Source of the DNA: Pilatotrama ljubarskyi
Lineage: Eukaryota; Basidiomycota; Agaricomycetes; Polyporales; Polyporaceae
Direction of reading: 5' to 3'
NCBI GenBank assembly: GCA_022385805.1
Contig: MU277716.1
Location: 124,001-188,000 of the forward strand
DNA length: 64,000 nucleotides
The notes under the pieces are model-generated. The model was not told where the DNA came from. It did not search any database and worked only from the letters and a program-made list of their open reading frames with translations. Positions 12,301 through 24,687 of the stretch are shown here, piece by piece. How positions within the stretch are numbered: position 1 is the stretch's first letter; every line of letters starts with the position of its first letter. Position numbers and translations under genes: made by a program.

Positions 12301-14879
12301 GTCAGGCGACTCCGCCTTGTATTCGAGGCGGTAAGGCTGCCTGTTCGGGTCGGGACGCTCCGACAGGACGCTGTGGCAGACAGCGAGTGCGCGAAAGAAC
12401 TCGATGAGGTGCTGGCGCTGCGGAGAGCTACGGTCTGCCAGGTCCTCGGCGAGCTTGGGGGAAACCAAGGTGAGGTGGTCCGGTTGCGCATAGCGGTTCT
12501 TGAACGTCTGCGCCATCTTGTCAAGCATGCGCTGCTTGAGGATGTGCAGCTGGACGTCTTGCTCCTCAGGGTCCAAAGCGTCCACCTTGCCTTGGCGCTT
12601 GTCTGCACCTCGCTGAGCCTCCGTGACGCCTTCTCCGTATGCGACGCCGTTCACGGAGCACTTCTGGAACTCCATGACATTCTGCGTGAGTGTGCCAGTC
12701 TTGTCTGAGAAGATGTACTCGATCTGGCCGAGGTCGTCGGAAATGTTCCATGTCTTCGGCGTACACGCAGCGTCCAGCGGCTTGTAGTACATGTCGATAT
12801 CCTGGGAGATAAAGAACGCCTGGATGGTCTTGACGATCTCGATGGAGATGTACAGCGAGATGGGGACGATGTTCTGGAAGGCGATGAGACAAGACCTGCA
12901 GGATAAATTAGCGACACGGAATTGTCTGATATAACAACGAGCATACACAAAGGTGATCACTCCGTTCAGGATGTAGGAACTGGTGGGGTCCGCGCCTTGC
13001 TCGTATTCTCGCGCACTCGTATCCGCCTTTGAGTCCAGATAGCCGCTGAGGATGCCGGAGGCGAGACACATGAGGATGAGGATGACAAAGTTGACGACAA
13101 CGTTGAAGTTGGTCTCCTTCTCGATCTTCGACCGCTTCGAGGGCGTGTCTCCACCGTTGAGCATGATCTTCGTGTCCGCGCCAGTGAAGACGACCAAACC
13201 AATGACCCAAGTCGTGTTCCGTAGAGTGCACCCACGAAGGAGGAGTTCGTTGATGCCGACCGACTCCTGCTTCTCCTCTCCTGACGACGGGTCCTTATAC
13301 CGAAGGACAGCGTGGTAGAGGTAGAGATTAGCGTGAGGGGGCTCTGAGTCCAGGACAAACGATATACGCTCGAGATCTTCTTCGGACGTGATCGACGACG
13401 TTGCCTTGACGGATTTGCGAGGCTTCAAGTTTGTCTCGCCGTCCAGGTTCTTCGTCTCGAGGTAGCACATGTTATCCGCGTCCGAAGTCGACAGAACGAC
13501 TATATCCGCTGGGACCTGCTCGTTCTCGCGCAGAAGCACGATGTCGCCGACCTCGAGCTTCTTCCACAGCGTTCGCTCCCAGCGTGCGAGACCGCTGACG
13601 CGCTTGTTGTAGTCGACTACGCCTACTGATGAGCGCCCGTGTATGGACTGCTGGTACGCATTCAGCGAACCTGAGCCGCCGCCCCACGTCGGCTTGCTCT
13701 CCTGTGGCGGGTAGCTGTGCGAGTCGACGCTCTGGATGTCCTCGAGCTTCCGGCCGGCGCCATAGAAGCCCATCTCCGAGCTGCTGTCGTTGACGGGCAA
13801 TGTGCTGACGCTCGTGCGTTCATCGCCGCCTTTGCTCAGCACTATCTCCATCCCTTCGCCGGCTTCGCGTTCGCGCAGTTTCCGCACTCCGCGAGTTACC
13901 TTGCCTGGTGGGTTGATCCCGAGCAGCTTCTCGTACCACGAGCGCGGGTCCTTTGGCTGATTGACATTGCGCCAGTTTCCCAGTTTCGTCACTGCCGAAT
14001 TGTTGACCTCTTCGTCAAGAACAGCGCGCCGGTAATCTTCGATTCCGTCCTTGATCGCAGTCACTGTCAGGATAAAGAGTAATGGCAAGGCAGAGGTTTG
14101 TGGTGAGGGCGCGCCGAAGATGGAGAAGACTGGAGGAGACGTTAGTGAAGAGAGGATGGCAAAACATGGTTATTCCCACCTTGCACGATCACCAGCGCAA
14201 GGAAATAGAGGTTCGCGACGCTGTGATGAAGCAAGTCAGCATATGATAGCGTGTCCCACGATCCCGGATGAGTAGACACGCCAGAGAGCTAAACCGCGCA
14301 TGATAGCTAAGCCGTATGCGGTGACAGGTGAATGCAAGACAAGCAGCACCATAGCTACCGAATGCACAGTATCCAGCTTATTCATGCGAAAGAGTGGGTG
14401 CAGTACTTACCGGCGAAACTGCTCGTAGAGGTTCTTGGGGATGAAGGTGACGATGGTGTATTCTGCGCGAGCGTTACGGCACGCCGATGAGGGGTAGGCT
14501 GAAAGTACTCACTGCTCGTCCGGACTTTGTTTCGCACGTACCGCACGATAGGGTCCCCGTTGTGGTCCACCTCGTCGAGAGGGGGCGTGTAGTTCACGTA
14601 GACGTTACGTCGAGCACCAAGGATGGGAGCCGCGGGGGCCCCAGCGCCCGCATCCGCCGTGTCCGTTCGCCGTTTCTCTGTCCCTCTCCGGAAGAAGTGT
14701 GAGCCCTTCTTCCTCATCGACTTCCTGCGCTCTACTCTCTGCTCTGTCCGTATCGACTCCGCAATCGTCGAGGCGGCGGTGCGCACAGTGCGGAGACGAA
14801 GCTCGGGGTCTACGGCATCGTGGAGTTCGTCGTCTGTATCAATGTCCTCGGGAAAGGTTCGTCGGCGAAAGAAAGACAT
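9370..14879 (-). CDS. P4-type phospholipid-translocating ATPase (flippase, Dnf1/2-like)
   Basis: The start at 14879 reads MSFFRRRTFPEDIDTDDELH and the stop is TAG at 9370-9372; the product is roughly 1,350-1,400 aa across many exons. In order: a basic N-terminus; the flippase entry segment split over exons (YTIVTFIPKNLYEQFRR, then VANLYFLALVIVQV); an actuator domain with LETKNLDGETNLK; the phosphorylation motif EYIFSDKTGTLTQN at about 12,690-12,720; nucleotide-binding motifs including EYKAESPDEAALVAAARDVG and YCKGADSVIYERL; the hinge GDGANDVAMIQEANIGCG at about 11,150-11,220; then SADYAFGQFRYLTKLLLVHG and the C-terminal membrane spans. The last exon ends in a tail of about 230 residues rich in Ser, Pro and Tyr. 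P4-ATPases flip aminophospholipids or PC towards the cytosol in plasma or endosomal membranes, usually with a Cdc50/Lem3 partner, not seen here. The DGET and DKTGT residues are intact. Confidence 0.95.
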
Positions 14880-17800
14880 GAGTTCGAGCGAAGAGACCCA
14901 GAGCCAGCTCGGTAGCCCGCAGAGAGATTAACCAGTGAATGCGAAGATGTGGAGAAGAGTGAAGATGCCCGCGAGGGCCGTGGCGGTAGAGGACGCATAA
15001 GCTGGCGGCGACGCAGCCAAGGCCGCCGAGCACAGAGCGGGACCCCGGAACCCCTCCGATGTAGCACCGCAATGTTCCTGGTTGTCCTTTCCTCCGCTCG
15101 TGTATGTTCAGCAGCCAGAAAGTACACACCATCCCAGGCTCCTGTCTGTTTGCCATCATTATGTTTTTTCTTAGCTATGAGTCTATGTTCACCTCAGATC
15201 CCATTCACTACTTCCGGGACAAGCGCCGCGCGCCCGATCACAGAACGGGGTGTCGGGAGGCCCCGAGGCGGCCAAGGATGCTGTCCAGTGTTCTCATCAT
15301 CCTGAGACGCTTCTGCGGGCGCGGCGGCCTGTGCATTGGTATGTTGGGATGATGAAACCCGACAGTACCATGATTGTGGTGAGTCTGCTATGCCTCTGCC
15401 TCCAGCTAACGACGCCACGGAGTGCTCGTCACCCGGCCTTAGACCGTACGCCACGGTGACCACGCAAACGCTACATGAACGCGGCGAGCGCTTGAGCGCT
15501 CGCGATCGGTCTTGTTCGGCCTTCCACTGCGCCCTGCAGTGCCATTCACGCTCACTGGGTATTTTGGTACTTGAAAGTTGTAGGCTTGACACTTACCTAC
15601 CGAGTGTGAATGCACGAATGCTGAGCTCTGCTGGCAGTGCGTCGAGTCTCCAGCCAATGACTGCTGGCCCTCGTGGTCTTTCAACAGCACGGTTGGACGT
15701 CGCATACCCTGACGAAGAGAGTCAGGTAAGCATTCTCACTCACAAGCCTGTCGATTAAGACGCGCAAGGCAAGCAGGTGGGGCGCACGCTGTATCTGACT
15801 CATCGCCAAAGGTGGGCGGAGACTGGGCTTCACGGCGATTGTACATGCGAAGGTATTCGCGTCCTCAGTCATTCGTCCAGTACTACTTCGCGCCGATGAA
15901 TTGGGGTGATGACAGGCTTCTATAAGAATGACCCCTGCGGACGATGTTGCTATCTTAAGCTGGAGCCGATGGCACATTCTCACCGAGGCCGGCTCAAGGA
16001 ACGAGCGACTCAGGCGATGCGCATTCCTTGGTCGTAAGTCATCGTAACCTGTTCACGATCAGGCGTCTTGGCTTGCGGCGATCCATGGACCTAGAGCCAA
16101 GGCACAAAGGCGTTTATGCATGAGATGACAGCCTCCACCGGTGCGGTTGATGAGACTCCTTCCGTAAGTACTACAAGATGAACTAGCATGGTCTCCTGTC
16201 TGTCTCTTACTTCGGATATCACAGCTGTTTTCAGAACGATAGGCTCCCGTGAACCAAATTACGTGGATAGTGGTTTCGAGCGGAGAGTCGGCAGAGGTGC
16301 GGAGACGCCAAGAGTTGGCGGGGGAGGCGCGCGACGCTGTCAGCGGAGTTCTCGGCTCTCCCTTACACGACGTCAAACGACGGACTCCGCAGGGTCGGAT
16401 CACCAACCACTGTCTGCGTAACATTCGCTTGACGGGCCTATCGTTCTGCAAACAGCTGTTACGGCCGCATGCCGCGTATGGTGACAAATCTCCCCCGATG
16501 CCGTATTTGGACTTCATACTGACCTCCCAACTTGAAGGAGGGTCGGAGGGGCCTCCACCCCAGCTAAGAATAGACCACTACAATGCATATCCGAGAGCGG
16601 AGGATAAGGACAGGGGAGACTTTATACTAATCAGCTGTCCTGGCGGGGGTTCATGCAGACGTACCTTGTACGACATCATATCTTCTATTCACGTAACGAC
16701 CCCGTTCGCAGTGACGCCGTAAAGGCGTGGATGCCAATACTCCGAGCCTTCTCGGGGGGCCTCTCACTCTCACATTGTACCCGGGCCCGCCCATACACGA
16801 AAAGTTACAACCGAATACGATGCCGATTGCATGAGAGGTATCTAATAAGTCAAGTGAGTTCGAGGCATTTAGCGCCCATGTTGACGTTTCTCCACCATGG
16901 GCATCAGTGAGTTGATTGCTTCACGCATCATGCTCAAGCTCGAGTCAACCGCCCGTGAAGTCTCAACACATTACTTAAGCTACGCTCATCTTGCTACAAG
17001 CGTCTTGGGAGCCAGTCCACGATGTTCAATCGTTCAGCTGGCATGTCAAAAGGGGTACAGACGCGGGCAGACGGTGAGCACATTTGCTGCATACTCATGT
17101 TCACTCGCTGCCTTTGTGGGTATGCCACTGCCGTCCCAGTGGTGCTTAAACTGCAGTGGCATATTAGGGTAGGTTGATGCGTAGAAATCCCATATGGGTG
17201 ACTAGCTTGTCTCGACCGGTTCGCTCACGGTCCACCGACAGACACGGCGTTTGAGCCGGCCTCATGCTCCCACAGTTCGCGGCCAGGCATTTACAAACCT
17301 CGTCCTGGTTATGGCGTTGCCTCGAACTGTGAGAAGGAGAGCGTCTACGCCAGCTTCTTGCATAGTAGGTAAGCAGCACTGAGTTTTCGTTTCTCTTGCT
17401 CATGCCAGGGTGGAACATGTCTATCGGCGTCAGCAGTCTCTGCCTTCCGCCGCATTCATTGAACGCGCTCACATGGTGGAGTACAGCGGTGCAGGAGCGG
17501 CCTGAGGTCGGTTAGGCAAGGACCTGCACACTTGATGTCGTCGCTCTGTCCTGTCTTATCAATGTGAGTGCGCTCCTGTAGCCCTCAGGCGCCATACTCC
17601 TAGTTGGGCTTCGCAGAGGCAACGTTGATCAGCACGTCGCTGTGATACCGAAAACCGTTCATCCTGAGGGCATATAGGTGTCGCCGCTATAGTGCCGTGC
17701 CAAGATGCCCGCCATTCTAGACGACATTGATGTTACGGCATCGGCGGCTGCGGCTACAACGTATAGCTGTCAGGACCCTGCTAGGAGAAGACCGCTGTCA

Positions 17801-18328
17801 GATGGCGTAAGTTTACTTCTAAGAAACAATGACGCGGCGGGAAAGAAGGGCTCAACGGAACTCTTCCGTAGAGGATCGCTCTCCTTAGTTGCACGTCGAT
17901 GCTGCCGTCACAGAACCTGATGTTCTGTTCAGTTTCGAATGAGTAGGACGCTGCGGTGAGGGATAGCATGGAAGTACACAGAGGTCTTGGGACGCTGCTT
18001 CTACATACGGGCAATATGGGCTTCTACTTCCGTCGCCCGATATTTCGACACAATCCGGTGGTTCCATTCCATCATAGCCGGCGTTCAGCTCGCATGCCCA
18101 AGCTACGCAATCGTCGCAATGAAGCGTGCTTACTATTATCAACAGCTACTCAACACAGTACACATTTACATAAAGAAGGCGAGGTTTATACACAGCGGAT
18201 ATGCGATGTCGCTAACACGGGGTCTAGTCTGCAGACGGAAGCGGGGAAAGAAGATCGAATAGAGGCGCAGTACGAGTGAAAGAAGTGAGCCTCACGACCA
18301 TGACACCCCAACGACTCATAAATTCGGT
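14880..18328. other. About 3.4 kb without a recognised gene
   Basis: No frame on either strand carries a recognised motif, and codon use looks unlike the flanking genes (short frames, many stops). I see no clear LTR pair or terminal inverted repeats. The only protein-like fragment is the two-exon 51-codon frame at 17705-17942, listed separately. The region could be decayed transposon sequence or hold non-coding transcripts; the sequence alone does not decide. Confidence 0.45.
17705..17942 (+). CDS. Possible small two-exon gene, 51 aa, unknown
   Basis: Exon 1 (17705-17806) reads MPAILDDIDVTASAAAATTY and continues to LSDG. A GTAAGT donor and a CTCCTTAG acceptor remove 82 bp in phase 0. Exon 2 (17889-17942) gives LHVDAAVTEPDVLFSFE and a TGA stop. 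Good splice sites and an acidic, protein-like ending argue for a real frame; short length and lack of any known family argue against. It has no signal peptide and no C-terminal CaaX, so it is not a pheromone precursor. Confidence 0.22.
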
Positions 18329-20008
18329 TCAGCACGACGCGAACAGGCTTCCCTCGAATGCGTGTGGACCAGCTCTCGTCGTCATCGCGTGAGCCGAGAA
18401 GCCCAGATATGCCTCGGCGGGTGTCGTCACCTTCGTCGAAGGCTCCTCGTGCTGGGCGGAAGGAGTCCTGTACGTCGGTACCGGCATCGGCCCCTCGGGG
18501 GGTATGAACGTCAATAGCACGTCCCGGCTGCTGAGCGTCTTGCCTCCCAACAAGAACATCTGGGCCACAGTCAGCTCCCGGAGACAGGGAAGCGACTCGT
18601 AGAAGGCTTCGAACGCTTCCGCGGAGGCGTCGACTCTCCGTAACATGACAGATTCGGCGCGGGGGAAGAGAGGTTTTCCGTAGTTGGGACTCCCCAGCGA
18701 GGTGACCCTCGTGCACGCCAGCAGCAAGGGTTCGGCGTCCAAGGTCTCATCGCGTCCCGGGCAAGAGGAGTCCTCCAACACTACATGCTGCACTTGGGCG
18801 AAGTCTACGCTATCGAGTAGCGTGGTCGCTGTGTAGATGTCGTCGTAGCCCAGCTCGAACGCCTTGAGGTGCGGTAGCGCTACGGGCGGCGCGCTGGGCA
18901 AGGGGTTGCAGGACACGGGGCTTTCGGGGCTTTCGGGACCAGACACACGGACGGTCAACGACGACAAGCGCTGGCAGGCCTGCAAGATAGCCCTGAACTC
19001 TTGCGCCCGCGGGCGAACATTTGCGCAATGGTAGGAGAGTTCCAGTCGCTGAAGACCCGTATCGCCCGCTGGTTGAGATGGCGGAAGGAGGAGTGGAAGC
19101 GAATACCAGTCGAGGTGGACGCCTGAGAGTACGAGTTGTTTCAAATGAGGGAGCAACGGCCTTTCCATGTTGGAGCATCGGGAAGCGGGTAGAAGCCCGC
19201 CAAAGGGGAAGTGCGCAGGATCTCGTCGCTCAGCGGGGCTGAACTGTGGATGGTAACTGACGAACTCGTTGCAGCGCATCAGCACCAGGCTCTCCAGGAA
19301 GGGAAGGCTCGAAGGCAAGGGTGACGGACACGACACGAACGCCGGATTCTCGAAACTTAGGCACTCGAGCGCGGTCTCCATGGGCGCCCACCTGTCCGTC
19401 AGAATGGCGAGGGAGCGTATGCGGGCGATGTGCGGCAGAAGAAGATTCAGCACGTAGTGCATGTGCTCGACCTTGAACGGGTGCGTGTAATCATAGACCT
19501 CGTCGATGTATGGACTGATGACGGCCCCAATCGAGCTGCGGACGAACGCGGAGTCAGCACAGTGGCATGCCCACATTGATCGAACAACTCACTCGCTCTC
19601 CGAGAAGTCCCAATCCGGGTCTCGGGCGTCGATATAGACATCGAGGGGACATTGCCCCGACCTCCGGACGTACCGAGATACTGCGGGAAACCACTTGCTC
19701 TCCCCGCTGTGCATGAGGTCTCCGATAGTCACGCAAATTCGGGTCCACAACTGCGGCATGCCGAGGGCGACCTCTCGCCAGTGCCTGCTCACCGATGCGA
19801 AGACCTCCGGCGGAGTTGACGAGCAAGACATACAAGGAGAGATGTCACGTCCCCTTTCGTGCGCCGATCCGTCCCGCACATTGGATGCTTCTCCGCCTTG
19901 CCCTTCAGCATCGCTCGCATCCGGTGTGTGCGCTCCGAGGATGAAGATATAGGACAGGAGTTCGACGGGTAGCCTCGCGATCGGCGCCTGGTGCGTCGTC
20001 TTTGCCAT
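18329..20008 (-). CDS. F-box domain protein with LRR-like C-terminus
   Basis: The start chosen at 20008 (MAKTTHQAPIARLPVELLSY) places the F-box right at the N-terminus; an upstream in-frame ATG at 20146 would add 46 residues without clear homology. The F-box core reads IARLPVELLSYIFILG, and VSRHWREVALGMPQLWTRI is the continuation typical of basidiomycete F-box proteins, followed by PLDVYIDARDPDWDFSESD. An intron (19536-19592) joins it to a long exon with alternating leucine patterns (LPHLKQLVLSGVHLDW, LQRLELSYHC, LPHLKAFELGYDDI, LRELTVAQMFLLGG) that look like degenerate leucine-rich repeats. Such proteins usually act as substrate adaptors of SCF ubiquitin ligases through Skp1. The family is greatly expanded in Agaricomycetes, and the target is unknown. 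Confidence 0.8.
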
Positions 20009-21043
20009 TCGGTTCCGTTGGGGGAGATGTCGTTGCGAGGAGTCTAGCCGGAGTCTGAGCTGCTTTAAGCATGGTTCCGCGTCTGGCCCCGCCGCCGTCG
20101 CAAAGTCGCGTTGCATGGGAACTGTAGTGGTGAGCGACCGACACATTCTTCACGGACAGCCTTGGACGTCGGGGGAGACAGTGAAGCGGACAGATACATC
20201 ATCGACATCATGTTATGAGTGATTTTCGTTCCCGTCGGTGCTTCTTCGCGCTCTGCGTTCTTTTGTCCGCACACTTGATGGCGTGCAATCCAAGATAGGA
20301 GAACAAAAAGGATTGAGAGGGCGGCATTGACTAGAGAGATCTCATCGGGAGGGCGGGTAATGGTCTTTATTGTCTCGAGACCTGTGTCGGACCGCGCATC
20401 ACCGGCGGTCCAGCGAGAAGAGTGATCTCGCTCTCATCGGGTTCACATGGCCACAGCGCTACGCTGCCCGACGAAGCTGCTTGCTTGATGATGCCTCTTT
20501 CGGGGTGTCACTGGCAGTCGTTTGCTATCATCTCCGCATCGCCCGTCGCCGATATACATGCAAAGGTACTTTAAAATCGCGATGGGATCGCTTGCCCACG
20601 GACCTGCCGTCGGTATCGGCCCGTTAGCGCACAGCATACATGGCCGAATAAGTCAAGTGCTGTAGTTCGGACTCCCATCGAATAAGCTACGGTCGGAGTA
20701 GACGGCTCTACCCTGCGCCACCTCCTGGTGCTCTCGATATCGTTTCAGGCACTCCCGGTGATCATAGTACCGAACGCACCGCACGCCCAAGAAATCTATC
20801 AGCTGTCGGTCATCGCTCGGACGTCTTACGGCTGAGCGTTCTCGCAGGACATTCAGCAGAACCGCTCGTTTTGGTGGTCATGGGACCCAAAAGCTCCCGT
20901 CGTACGTCCCACTTCTGCTTCGTCGAGCGGACTCCGCGGGGCGAATGACGCCACAAGGCTCAGGCGGCAATGTACAAAAACCCACGGCGCAACAGGCTCC
21001 TCGAAAGCTGCACCGGAGCCCTTCTAGGCCCCATACCCAGAAG
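20009..21043. other. Intergenic region, divergent promoters
   Basis: It separates the minus-strand F-box gene from the plus-strand lactonase-like gene. No coding frame is convincing. An ATG at 20945, in frame with the lactonase start at 21044, would extend that protein by 33 basic residues. Confidence 0.5.
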
Positions 21044-22687
21044 ATGGTCGCAGCATCCAGCGTCGCAGCCGTCATCGTCGGGTTAGCTGCGTGGGCGTAC
21101 GCCACATCTCAGCCCCAAGCGCAGGCGGATCCAGGGGTCGCCAACGCGAACTTACCGCCACAAGCTGTGGTACGTGCGTCCGGTCGTCCACCGAAGCCGT
21201 GTCCATCATGCTCAGCCTTTATGCTTCCTGCTAATCCGCCACCTCCCGGCGCGTCTGCTGCGTGCTGCGGCGGCCTGATGCGCGCAGTTTGTCGATCCGC
21301 GCTCTTTCGCCGTGCTGGGGAACAATGGTCCCTTCCGCCAGGATGCGTTCGCAGAGCTGTTCAACCCGACGAACACGAGCCCGCCCTTCTTCCAGGTCTT
21401 CCACACGGACTTCCTGGAGATCCTGGGCCCGAGCGCGACGATCCGCGCGGTGGCGGCGAACCCGACCTTCGCCTTCGCGCACGAGGCGCCGATCTGGGTG
21501 CCAAGCACGGACGAGGTCTTCTTCGCGAGCAACGACGGCGGCGCGCTCGGGAGGAGCGATATCGATCACAATAACCAAATTTCGAAGATCAGTTTGAGAG
21601 AGGTGGCCGCTGCGATCAGGACCGTCGGGCGGAGCACCGCCGCTGTGAATGTCTCTGTGACGAAGGTCAGCGCGGAGAGTGAGAGTGATGCATGATGCGA
21701 GTCCTGACATGACCGCAGCTCGACCTCCCGGATACGATCCAGATGACGAACGGGGGCACGGGGCCTTTCTTCGGCAACCTGGTCTTGGTGAACTCGGGGC
21801 GAGGTTCGCTGCCGCCTTCCGTAGCACTGGTCAACCCAGCACCGCCGCACAACACGACAGTCCTCCTGGACAACTTCTTCGGCCGCCAGTTCAACTCGTT
21901 AAACGATGTGAAAATACGGCCGGGGACGAACAGGCTCTTCTTCACAGACGTCACGTAGGCCCTCCCCTACTCATACCTTCATGTCCCTTGCTCAGCGTAT
22001 GCCCAGATACGGCTTCCTTAACCACTTCCGCCCTCTGCCTCTGATGCCCAATCAGGTGTACCGCCTCGACCCGGAAACAAGGGTGGTGCGCGTAGTTGCG
22101 GACGGCTTCGATAGATGCAACGGGATCGCCTTCAGCAGAAATGGCAAGACCGCGTTCGTGTGAGAACATAGTCCACATATCGCGACGAGCGCGGAAGGTT
22201 GACTTATTTGTCGGATAGCTCTGACACGGGCGCGAACGCTGGTTTCCTCGGAAACAACCAGACACAGCCCGCAACGATGTACGTGCATCATCAGGAGCTT
22301 GCAGGGTGAATGACGACTCACGTGCGCTATAGATACGCCTTTGACGTTGACCCAAAGACTGAGTCGTTCGCAAACCGCCGCGTCTTCGCATACGTCGACA
22401 CTGGGATCGCCGACGGCCTGCAGCTCGACGCAGACGACAATCTGTATGCCGGAACAGGAGACGGCGTGCAGGTGAGCTTCTTACTTCTTACACGAAAGAT
22501 CGAGATTGATTGGAGCGCGCTCACGCAGGTCTGGAACGCCGAAGGGACACTCCTGGGGAAGTTTTTCCTCGGCACGACCTCCGCTAACATGGTCTTCGCG
22601 GGTGACAGGCGCCTGGTCATCATGGCGGAGACGGCGATATACTTTGCAGAGATCGCGGCGAAGGCGAATAAGCTGTCGTTCCCCTAA
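21044..22687 (+). CDS. SMP-30/gluconolactonase-like beta-propeller protein
   Basis: The chosen start (21044) opens a hydrophobic signal/anchor segment, MVAASSVAAVIVGLAAWAYA; the in-frame ATG at 20945 would make it a type II membrane protein. After an intron the mature part reads VDPRSFAVLGNNGPFRQDAF, then FAHEAPIWVPSTDEVFFASN, VNPAPPHNTTVLLDNFFGRQ, FNSLNDVKIRPGTNRLFFTD, VYRLDPETRVVRVVADGFDR, CNGIAFSRNGKTAFV and ADGLQLDADDNLYAGTGDGV, ending KANKLSFP. These are the blade signatures of the SMP-30/gluconolactonase family, with the metal-site residues E (APIW context), N (FNSLNDV, CNGIAF) and D (ADGLQLD) in place. There are at least five exons. Family members hydrolyse lactones; the substrate here is unknown and the location is secretory or extracellular. 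Confidence 0.88.
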
Positions 22688-22873
22688 TTCACCGTTGCGT
22701 TGCTGTAAAATAGGTGTCATGTACCTCGGCCTCACGTGTAACAATAGCGGCAGCGTGTATCTTCCTGCAGCCCCCTCGGTGCGGGCGTGTGTCTGACTAG
22801 AACGAGCGTGGATGGTTAGGCGAGACGATGGAGCCCTGAGCGCGGCTTGCGCGAGCGTGGCATGGTATTAGAA

Positions 22874-24042
22874 TTATGATCCTCGCGAACTACGAACAAA
22901 ATGCGCGGCGGGCCCGCTTCTCTTCATGACGCCCAGGTTGGCTACGTGGGAGAACATAAGTTGTATGATTTTCTTGCTGAGATGACGCGCAACTTACCTG
23001 CTCTCCGTGTCCAACCCTTTGTCTTGGACTTAGCGAGGTCTCCCTTCACGTTGAGGCTGTGCTTGAGGAACTTGTTTACGCGCCGCGGAGGCGGAAGAGC
23101 CTTCGCCGCAGCGGGAGTGATTGCCTCTGATGTCTTTGGTAGTGTGCGGATGGTGCGCGACCTGGGAGCGTGCGACCGGTTAGCATATTGGAGAGACGAC
23201 ACTGCCTCACACACGTACCCGAGTATGATGTCCTTTGCTGGGCGTTTTGCGTGCCTCCGTTTCCGCGGCGGAGATGTGGGCGCGCGCGAAGGGGCGGAGT
23301 CTTCGTCGGCGAACTTGATCTTCGTATTGCGCGCGGCACTGGAGAGTGCGGATTTAAATAGGTGATCAGGGAGGTAGTTCTGCTTCTGCGCAGGTCGTTT
23401 TGCAGAGGAGGGCTGCTCATCCTCTTCGTCCTCGTCCTCTTCGCTCTCGGATCCCATTTCTTCGTCTTCATCGGACTCTCCTGCGTCGTCCTGGCGGTCT
23501 CCCTCGGCTTCCTCATCTGACATCTCGTCCTCGTCCTCGTCTTCTTCTCCGTCGTCATCGCCTTCTGCACTCTCCTCGCCGTCCCCTTCCTCCACCTGCA
23601 TTCCCTCACCCGAGAAACCCTCGAACGCGGAGCCCTCCTCGTCCTCGTCCAGCTCGTCAGAGTCCTCCTCTTCCGCCTCTCTCATGGCCCGCGCCATCCG
23701 CTCCTCCAACGCGCTCCGTCCAGGATCGTCGTGCTCCCTTTCGCTGCCATCCTCCCCTTCCGAGTCGCCCTCCGCAGCCCCCTTCCCTCGCGTAGCCTTC
23801 TCCCAATGACTCGAGCCTGCATCCCGAGCTTTCCCTTTGCCCTTGACGTTGGCCGCACGCTCCTTCAGCTTGCGGTCGAGCGCACGATTCTTCTCCTTCT
23901 GCTTCAGCTGCTGCGCTGCCTGAAACTGGCGGACGGCGTCCTGCTCGCCTTTTGCGGCTTTCTTGGACGTTCCGAAAGAGACCGCGACGGGTGCTTCGTC
24001 GTCGCTGGAGTCGGAGCCCTGTGTTTGTTTTCGCTTGGCCAT
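22874..24042 (-). CDS. UTP16/Bud21-like U3 snoRNA-associated ribosome biogenesis protein
   Basis: The start MAKRKQTQGSDSSDDEAPVA at 24042 leads into a Lys-rich coiled segment (QLKQKEKNRALDRKLKERA) and then a long Asp/Glu-rich tract, about 23,440-23,700. The conserved C-terminus begins NYLPDHLFKSALSSA. A 57-bp in-frame intron (23162-23218) is skipped to give SRTIRTLPK, then VNKFLKHSLNVKGDLAKSK and KGWTRRA. A second intron (22942-22997) joins this to ANLGVMKRSGPAAHFVR and a TAA stop at 22874-22876. That order (LPDHLF, then a K-rich linker, then GWTRRA) is the U3_snoRNA_assoc family signature. Bud21/UTP16 is part of the nucleolar SSU processome for 18S rRNA maturation. Confidence 0.78.
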
Positions 24043-24687
24043 TACGGTGAAATAGAAGCACAGAGAGCGCAGCGGGAGCGAGGAAATGCAGAGACAGTGC
24101 TGTAAGTACGCAGACTGTCGAAAACTCGTTCAGTATGGGCGCTTACACCGCACTATTCTGCCTGCCCATATATGGCAAGTGATCGAGTGCCTGTGATACG
24201 AGCGCCTGTTGTGCACATCTCGCCGCCACTTACATCGTCGGCGTGAAACATGTGGGCAAACAGACGCAGTGCTTCCTGCATTGCACCACCCCGACGATCG
24301 TCCAGCGGAGACGCGAACAGACCTCGAGGTGGTCGAGTTTTGTAAGTGCGAACGCCGTAAAAGCCGACACGACGCTCACGTGCGGCGCTGTGTCCATTCT
24401 AGGGCGGTTTGGCTGGACAGCCTTGTGGCTCGAAACGCGTGCGGTCGGGAAAGGACAGCGAGTCACCGCCCAGGAACTCCTCGACTCGGCGCCGGACCCA
24501 CCGGAAGGACCCTCTGCTCTCCATATCAGACTCGCTGCCAAGGACCGCATTCTACTCACGGTCGGGCAGGAGCGCCCAGCCCCCGGCCTTGCCTTATAAG
24601 CTCCCTGGGATCATCTGCCACGGCTGTGCATTCCTTATAAACCCCTCTTCCTCTTACCCCCACCTCTTTCGGTAGCCAGCACCCAAG
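24043..24687. other. Shared upstream region of UTP16-like and metacaspase genes
   Basis: The two genes are divergent, 645 bp apart. Frames inside do not resemble any family. A TATA-like box lies near the metacaspase start (24635-24641). Confidence 0.5.
24635..24641 (+). promoter_or_regulatory. TATA-like box of the metacaspase gene
   Basis: TTATAAA is followed by a C/T-rich stretch (CCCCTCTTCCTCTTACCCCC) running to the ATG at 24688, the usual layout of a fungal core promoter. Confidence 0.4.

Noticed and set aside
23162..23218. GYVCEAVSSLQYANRSHAP as part of the UTP16-like protein
   Set aside because: It is a 57-bp in-frame intron with GTACGTGT donor and CTCCCAG acceptor; removing it restores the conserved family sequence.
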